A model generated the notes under the pieces. That model saw only the letters and a list, made by a program, of their open reading frames with translations, ran no database searches and was not told the origin of the DNA. The position numbers and the translations under genes are program-made. Below, one piece after another: positions 57,414-64,000 of a stretch of 64,000 nucleotides of DNA; within the stretch, counting starts at the first letter, position 1, and every line of letters begins with the position of its first letter. The DNA comes from Perca fluviatilis (lineage: Eukaryota; Chordata; Actinopteri; Perciformes; Percidae): the NCBI RefSeq assembly GCF_010015445.1, contig NC_053121.1, positions 28,872,434 through 28,936,433 on the forward strand, given 5' to 3'.

Positions 57414-58414
57414 CAGTAGGCCTATACAGATTTATTTTCAATTCTTCGAAAATGTGTGGGGAAATACATATTTATAGCATTAACTCTTTGTAAATTTCAT
57501 ACTTTTAATTGGTGAACTTCACAATGCCAAAACACAACGACGACAATGACAACAACAAACCACACAAAAGTGCTCCTAATACAAATGGCTTTGTGATAGA
57601 ATTTAATTTTTCAAAAAATAAATAAAAGTAAGCGTATTACTGTATTATGAAAATGTTTCATATGTAGCCTACCCTGCATAATCCAATATATTGTATTTGA
57701 TTAGTATTTGTTCTATTTTGATTAAATATTTATTTATATTTTATATTGCCTAAACTGAAATGATTCTTATTAGCCCAATCATACACCATGTGTCTAACTA
57801 CTGAACAATGTCAAATATTGGATATGTTTATTGATATTGTTAGTTTTTAAAATGTGATAATCTATTGTTAATTTTCTATTTTATTAAAATGAAAATGTAT
57901 GATAACCAGAGCTGCATGTATAATAGAATGGCTTCATAATTAAGTGTTGACTGAGTAACATAACAGTGAAATGCAACTCATCCAAATGTATTATTATGGA
58001 TTATGTGATGAATACCTCAATAAAGGCCAGAAATGCAATAATAGCCAGAGTTGTATTGATCCCTTCAGTGTTATATTTCTGCCCCCTTTCTCTGACTGAA
58101 AACCGATGGGCCATTGTGCTTTTTTGCATTCAGCCAAAACGATAGCGTAATGTATGAGCATAGTGAGTCTCTAATTTATTAGAATCAATACACATTACAA
58201 TATTTTTTACAGTTTTTCAGGGCACGTGATGACAGGTGAAGAAGTTTTACGAAACAACAGGAAGTGTATGTGAGTCATCACTGTTAATCAATTTTTCATC
58301 TGTTGATCAAAACTGTCAGTGTTGCTGCAGTTTTACAGGAGTGGGGTGCTCTTTTTTTAGGCTGAAAATTTGGTATTTCTCATTCTCCATTAACTACCTT
58401 TTAGCAAGGGAGTA
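57410..58414. other. No feature recognised
   Basis: AT-rich sequence without transposon ends or exons. Confidence 0.45.
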
Positions 58415-58746
58415 AATCCCACTAGAGCTGCAAAGATTAATCGATTAGCTGTCAACTCTTAAATTAATCGCCAACTTTTTTGATAATCGATTTGTCGGTT
58501 TGAGTAATTTTTTAAGACAAAAGTAAAAAATCTTTAATTCCAGCTTCTTAAATGTGAATATTTTCGAGTTTCTTCTCTCTTTGAGTTGTGGACAAAACAA
58601 GACATTTGATGACGTCATCTTAGGCTTTTGGGAAACACTAATCCACATTTTTCACCATTTTCTGACATCTAATCGAATAAACGAGAAAATAATCATCAGA
58701 TTAATCGACTATGCAAATGATCGTTAGTTGCAGCCCTAAATCCCAC
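58415..58746. mobile_element. hAT MITE with exact 8-bp duplication
   Basis: AATCCCAC occurs exactly at 58415-58422 and 58739-58746. The element (58423-58738, 316 bp) begins TAGAGCTGCAAAGATTAATC and ends TTAGTTGCAGCCCTA, inverted copies in the TAGGGCTGCAAC family. Sub-terminal ATTAATCGATTAG and CAGATTAATCGAC also pair. A 67-codon minus frame inside is incidental. A decayed relative is at 33510-33740. Confidence 0.95.
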
Positions 58747-59045
58747 CTCATCCAATTAGCGCTTGGGAATCTGACAAAAGATTGTCTGTGTTACACTAGA
58801 ACATTTTAACAGGACTAACTACTGTACATGAAAATGAGTAAGGTGTAAAAGTTCCCTCACTATCACTGGTATAATCAAGAGCATCACAACTGCATATTAT
58901 ACATTATAATTTAACATACAGCATATTCTCTTGGTAGGCTATGTCAATTGAAGACACACATTGAGAAATTCCTTTGATCATGTTTATCATACGTGATAAA
59001 CATGATAACCTCTACTGCAGTGTATGGAAGCTGTGTAGCATATGT
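58747..59045. other. No feature recognised
   Basis: It contains a local hairpin (GTTTATCATACGTGATAAAC near 58983-59002) but no other structure. Confidence 0.4.
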
Positions 59046-59203
59046 TAAATGTAAATGGACTGTTTTTATATAGCACTTTTCTAGTCTTAACGACTACTCA
59101 AAGCGCTTTAACATAGTACGGGAACCATTCACCATTCACACACATTCATACACTGTGGCCAAGGCTGCCGTACAAGGTGCCACCTGCTCATCAGATAAAC
59201 ATT
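59046..59203 (-). mobile_element. LINE-like 3' tail fragment
   Basis: TAAATGGACTGTTTTTATAT followed by AGCACTTTTCTAGTC, CAAAGCGCTTT and GCCACCTGCTCATCAG is a widespread fish repeat tail resembling L2-type 3' ends in reverse. The left border of the next MITE is cut at this junction. Confidence 0.55.
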
Positions 59204-59936
59204 TTCTACATAAGAGTGACATGACACTGTCATGAACACAGAGGTGTCAAAAGTATCCACATTCAAAGTAGAAGTATAGATACTAGGGTTTGAAAAGACT
59301 TCTGTAGAAGTTGAAGTATCAACTCAAGCTTTTTACTTAAGTAAAAGTGTAAAAGTACTGGTTTCAAAACTACTTAAAGTATAAAAGTAAAAGTAATGTA
59401 AGGGGGAAAAAATGCCATTAAGGACAAAAGCTTAGCCCGCCCCACAGGGGCCTAATAGTGCACTACCCCACCTCCACAATTTTCTTTTTTTCTAAAGGCC
59501 ATAATGACTATAATAATGTTATATTAAAATCATACCTGCAAACTCAGAAGGGCTGAAAAAGGTGAGACATCTCTTCTGTGTTTTTCAAACAACGGCAGCT
59601 ACAGTCTGGTGTTACAATCCTCTCTAGTGAAATACAGACACACTTTTACACCGTTTAGCTGTCAGCATTTTAACCATGTTTATTCCAGCTGCTAGCTAAC
59701 GGTAGGCTAACGTTACCTGCTGCCAACTTTAGTGTTAACTAGCGTCTCGTGCGGGGATGTTTCAGTTCCCTCTAACGTCCGTTTTTGGAGCATCAGAGAG
59801 AATTTTAGTAGCACCTAATAAGGCACCGAAATCCGCGTTGCTATTCGGTACAGTATATAACAGTCGTTAATGCACCGGTGCCGTATAAGCACCGGGTCTG
59901 TGCAGGTGCGATGGATCGTGTACAAACCAATAGGGT

Positions 59937-61004
59937 GTCGGAACCATGGATGTATTAAGAGAACTGGATACAGTGTTCGGAAGCCCCGTACATTCCAATG
60001 AGAGTGCTCAAAAGCGAATAAAGCAAACATGGAGCTCAGATCTTCCGCATTGTTGGCCCATGACGTCACGATGGACTAGCATCAGTCTTAGCAACCGGTA
60101 GCAACATGCTTGTTCATGAGCTTCTCTCTCGTGTCTCTTACAAGTGGCGAACTCATGAACTCGCCGTTTTCATTGTCTAAAATATTCACTAAGGTTAAAC
60201 ATTGTGTTTTCGTTGTTCCCGATCATTTACATACTTAGCTAAATAAACGATAGATGTATTTAGCTAGACAACCAAGGAGATTTAAAAATTATGTCGTGCT
60301 ACTAGCTAGCTACTAACTAGCGCTAGCAGTTAGCCTGCAATTTCGTGAACAAAGCTCATCCATGGCTTCATCCCTCATTCACGTTACAAGCTTTACAGCA
60401 TACAGCCCTCGGATGTATCATAAGAGAGAACCAAGGCAATGTAATCACTATGTCTGTAGTAACGTTATGTAGGCATATAGCTAGCTATGTATAGATCTTA
60501 ATACAGCCATGCTAGCTACCCCTGATGTTAGCAACTAGCTAACTAGCCCCGCCAGTTTGGGAAATGCTTATAACGTTACATCCACGTAAAAGGCTTGACA
60601 GCATACATACATCCCTCGGATGTATCATACTTCATAAGATAATACCATGGACGGATTAATAGAACACATGGTGAATTACAACCATTAGCTATATCCATTA
60701 TTACAGCTAGCTACATGAACAGTCATGTGAGCGGGCGTGCGCCGCCCCGTTGCTCTGCTCGCGTCCATTATGTGCATTCATCATGCCAAATTTAATAATT
60801 CTGGATTCGCTTCTAGTGAATGTTAAAAATGTAAAAAACGTGACGTTTAAAACAAGGACCCTTTCAGTGTTCAGGCTGGTAAGTTGATATACCCCAAAAC
60901 AAATGATCCGCTGAAATATAGACGTTTCTTTCGCCATGCAATGTCTATGTGAAAAGTCTTTCTGGTTTTAGACATGGCGCTCTTCCTGGGGGCTTGGTCG
61001 GAAC
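59937..61004. mobile_element. 1,052-bp insertion with exact 8-bp duplication and in-window empty site
   Basis: GTCGGAAC stands at 59937-59944 and 60997-61004. In the reverse orientation of copy 1 the same site reads GGTGTCGGAATGGTATATG without interruption, so 59945-60996 is an insertion. It starts CATGGATGTATTAAGAGAAC and ends CTTCCTGGGGGCTTG; these are not clear inverted repeats. Internally the GGATGTATTAAGAGAAC word recurs in degenerate form (60411 and 60650) and CCCTCGGATGTATCATA occurs twice about 207 bp apart. The 8-bp duplication suggests hAT, but the family is unassigned. Confidence 0.85.
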
Positions 61005-61078
61005 GGTATATATGTTTACTTCTCATCCAACCACAATCCAATTCACTCTATCCGGATGGCGCGATTTATCTGGATAGG

Positions 61079-61083
<5 letters not shown>

Positions 61084-61144
<61 letters not shown>
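61084..61144. repeat. (GT)30 microsatellite
   Basis: A pure GT tract located in the hAT copy at the position where copy 1 has an A14 run and CACAC. Confidence 0.97.
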
Positions 61145-61148
<4 letters not shown>

Positions 61149-61639
61149 TGAACGATGACAAGCCGGAATGAAAACAAGCCGAACTGAAATAGGATTAAAA
61201 AGGCTATTTTTAAAATGTAAGGAGTAGAAAGTACAGATAATTGCGTGAAAATGTAAGTAGAAGTAAAAAGTATGCTGTCAAATAATTACTCCAGTAAAGT
61301 ATAGATACCTAAAATTTCTACTTAAGGAAGGTAACAAAATATTTGTACTTCGTTACTTGACACCTTTGCATGAACACATGACACTGTCATGACACAGTCA
61401 TGAAACATGAACCCTAACCCTAACCATAACATAACCATAACTTATCATGAGAAAACCAATTTACTAAAAGAAGTGTTATGTCATAAACGTTTATGACTTG
61501 TTTATAATGTTTTATGACACGTTCATGACAGTGTCATGTCACTCTTATGTAGTAAAGTATCAATCAAGTAAAGTGTAACCCAGTAATAAATACTGTAAAA
61601 GCACAGTGAGTGGAATGGCTGATTTGTCAGTAATCACCA

Positions 61640-61715
61640 ACACTCACTATGCCATACCACTTAAAGTGAGTTATTTAAAACCTACTTGGCAATAAACCGG
61701 ATTCTGATTCTGATT
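61640..61715 (+). mobile_element. Possible LINE tail with GATTCT repeats
   Basis: TACTTGGCAATAAACCGGAT followed by TCTGATTCTGATT is a common fish retroelement 3' end ending in a short GATTCT repeat. Only this end is visible, so the family is uncertain. Confidence 0.45.
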
Positions 61716-62123
61716 GTAAAAAGAAATTCCAGACCGTCTCCTGCCAACAACGTGTCGACTACTGCCGTAGCAATTACACCAATCATACGTGTACCAGTAA
61801 ACACACATACCATTTTTCTGCCAGAAAGAAGTCATTATCTTTCATTACACACGAAGGCTGCTCAGCGAGCTTAGCCTGAAAACCCAGCAAAACAGGAAGA
61901 TCTTCGAGGGGAAAAAAATTAAATAAAAAAAACAGACAGTTTTGCATGCATTGTCTCCCCAAAATGGTCGTTATTGTTGATAAGAGTGTCTTGTAGACAG
62001 AATGTGAATATATCTTTTGATATTTTGAGCAAGGAAGAGTGCATTTTAAAGGGGATTGTGGTTACTAGGCAACAAGCAGCAGAACCAATTGAGGTCTAAA
62101 GGGAAACAAGTTCCCTCTCTCTT

Positions 62124-62178
<55 letters not shown>

Positions 62179-64000
62179 CATGCAGTCTCTCCCCTTTACA
62201 CATGTGTAAGTCAGTGCTTTGCCTGCAACCAAAATCCCCTCTGAATAGGGTTTGACCATAGATACAGGACTTAACCCATTTCTTATGCTCACATTTAGGA
62301 TTTAAGTCCAATTGATACTGAAAGGGAAAGCTTAGATAGCAGAGAGTGTACTCAAGTGTTGGTATGCTTCTGATAGTACACTAGTTCTCTTTTTCCATCC
62401 CGTTTTAAGAAGTGTTAGGGGCAGAAACACACAGGATGTAGAAGCAATCTTTCACAATAAAAGAAATCTACTAAGTAAAAAAAGACCAAAAACAGCAACA
62501 TCCTTCATCCAAAAAACAAACAAAAGCAAACAGAAGAAGTTTGTATGAGTATTATCAATTTTAGATTTTCCAGGAGGTTGTGTTTTTTTCCTTCGGCTCC
62601 TGTTGAAACACTTTAGTTTTTTGTCTTTGCCAGCACATCGTCATTTAGCCACACAATATGGGCACAATAATTGAACACAGTGCTGTGATGACATTCGAAT
62701 CTGGACATTGTTTTTTTGTTGTCTCACCTGTCATTGGATGATATGTAAGAATTTAAAATAAACTGATGATCATCTTGAACAAAACGGCTTACACCAGAAT
62801 CATTTCAATAACAAACACTGTACATGTAGGGGATTTTACCCCATGACAAATTATTAACTCCCTTACATGTGCTGATGCTTGACATCCATTAAGGGAGAGG
62901 TAGGGAGAAGGTGTACACCCAAAAAAAATTTAAGACAGAGAAAGGTTTATTCTAATTTCTGCACTGCAGTCATAATGGTGCTGATGAATTGAGAGGAAAT
63001 GAAAAACCCACACTGTGTGTTAGAGAATACTTCTGCTTGGTTTGCAGATAATTTCCTTCTTTTGTTATGTTTGCACATCCTCTCTGAGCGAGTCACACCA
63101 GGTACACCGACAACGACAGGTACAGTATCGACTGGTGGAAAAATAAACACTGACTGACTGCTGGGAATGGATAATAACTCCGGTAGCATCCTGTAAGCGT
63201 TTTCTCCACTACCTCCATGTGTAACAATAGCAAAACCTGCATTTACAGTTTTTTTAGGTGGAGACCTAAGCCATTATCATCTACCCATTCATGTCTTGAA
63301 AGTTTGTTTTTTTGTCACAATTTCTGGTATCTCTAAAAATGTTTTGTTGGAGGCTCCATTTGACACTTTTTGAATATATGGAAATGCAATTTTTGTCAAA
63401 GAGGCTAAAGAATAGACCTTAGTCCAATTCAAAGTCTTATCAAAGTGAAGGGTCTTAGTAAATACAAAAGGGAAGCAATTAGATGTAGAGCAGACACATA
63501 CAGGGAAACAAATGATTAAGTATTATGCTATCAAAGAGAAATCCTCTCTATTGGCTGGAATCAGACACCACATTGGGAGGTGGAAAAATTATGTGGTTTT
63601 AAACGGATGCATGAGTCAAAGCAGAATGAACACTCATGATCCAGGTTTCATTGGCTGTTTAACATCAAGGGGTCTACTGTATGGAGTATGGCGAATGCCT
63701 TACATGTTTCTGCTGTCTACAAAAGGACAAAGCAAGCAACGCTAAATGTGCCTTTTATTTTGCCAAAAGCCCAAAAGAGTAGGTCTGTTTTTATCCTACG
63801 TCTCGTCATATAGTTGTTTGATTTAGATTTTTATGGCACTGCTTAACAAGTCTACATCCGTACTCCCCCCTCCTCCCCTTTTAATTAAACAATTAGGCTT
63901 ATATGATCAGACTTGTGAGGCTGAGTCAAATCATGCCTACGGTTGAAAGAGTGAGTCACAATTTCAGACACCATCTTGTTAAATGTCAGGCATTTGGGTT
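61716..64000. other. Unique-looking sequence, no gene recognised
   Basis: Except for the CT microsatellite at 62114-62175, no repeats or supported exons are seen. Frames of 60-80 codons at 62947-63189 and 63512-63745 match nothing I know. Confidence 0.45.
62114..62175. repeat. (CT)n microsatellite
   Basis: About 30 CT units with a few CTTT interruptions at the left. It produces the SLSLSL and REREREK frames, which are not genes. Confidence 0.96.

Larger units (their letters stand above)
59231..61376 (-). mobile_element. hAT-type element, copy 2 of the 13304 family
   Basis: CATGAACA flanks exactly (59231-59238 and 61369-61376). The ends CAGAGGTGTCAA and TTGACACCTTTG are inverted copies. It is the reverse-orientation counterpart of 13304-14322, with shared words throughout such as TTATTCCAGCTGCTAGCTAA and CGCGATTTATCTGGATAGG. 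It is 1.1 kb longer because of the insertion at 59945-60996 and a GT microsatellite at 61084. It lies inside the split GGTTACACTT MITE. Confidence 0.93.
59205..61580. mobile_element. Second split copy of the GGTTACACTT MITE
   Basis: TCTACATAAGAGTGACATGA (59205) and its inverted partner CACTCTTATGTAG (61541-61553) with CAAGTAAAGTGTAACC (to 61580) match the arms of the 41137-46613 family. The first ~20 bp of the left end are missing. It is interrupted at CATGAACA by a hAT element (59239-61368). In the right arm, CCCTAACCCTAACC (61411-61426) is part of the element, not telomeric. Confidence 0.85.

Noticed and set aside
61411..61426. Telomere-like CCCTAACCCTAACC
   Set aside because: It is only about two units and is part of a MITE family that carries the same word near 41217-41229 and 46466.

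Overview
The window looks like non-coding DNA from a ray-finned fish, probably a percomorph teleost. The reasons are the repeat families (an L2-clade LINE, Tc1/mariner relatives, many hAT and PIF/Harbinger-type MITEs, a tRNA-derived SINE), the abundant long CA/GT, GA and AAT microsatellites, and the lack of any dense gene structure. I found no host protein-coding gene I can name, no rRNA, no functional tRNA gene and no CRISPR array. Most open frames of 60-140 codons are chance frames, frames through simple repeats, or pieces of dead transposons.

Layout. 1-3000: unique-looking sequence. 3031-3996: two small DNA elements only a few bases apart. 4005-8365: mostly unique, with a homeodomain-motif-rich block near 5000-5400. 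8366-10072: a Harbinger-like element split by a hAT-like insertion, then a second MITE touching its right end. 13296-15196: a hAT copy followed by a hAT remnant that still encodes a BED zinc finger. 15836-17866: an L2-like LINE 3' part split by a hAT element that itself carries a SINE and a GA microsatellite. 18846-21282: tandem-arranged repeats and hAT copies. 21391-24250: a MITE, then a mariner-like MITE split by a 2.1-kb TTAA-flanked element with long inverted arms, 215-bp tandem repeats and a tiny LINE tail. 27750-28890: a SINE and a MITE-like block. 30303-32251: a LINE tail and a hAT with an exact 8-bp target duplication and a nested insertion. 33510-38527: a run of hAT and Harbinger-type MITEs, one containing two interleaved inverted repeats. 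41129-46621: a MITE split by more than 5 kb that includes a nearly full-length but dead L2 LINE on the minus strand. 48001-48893: a third TTAA-flanked element. 56636-57409: a deleted Tc1 relic inside AT repeats. 58415-61580: a hAT MITE, a LINE tail and a three-level nest of DNA elements. The rest is unique-looking.

The main result is stratigraphy. Several nests can be ordered in time from target-site duplications and from reading across insertions. One hAT family has two copies in the window (13304-14322 and 59239-61368), so one copy serves as an empty site for an insertion in the other. Superfamily names rest on target-site length, terminal inverted repeats and remembered family resemblance; no database search was possible.
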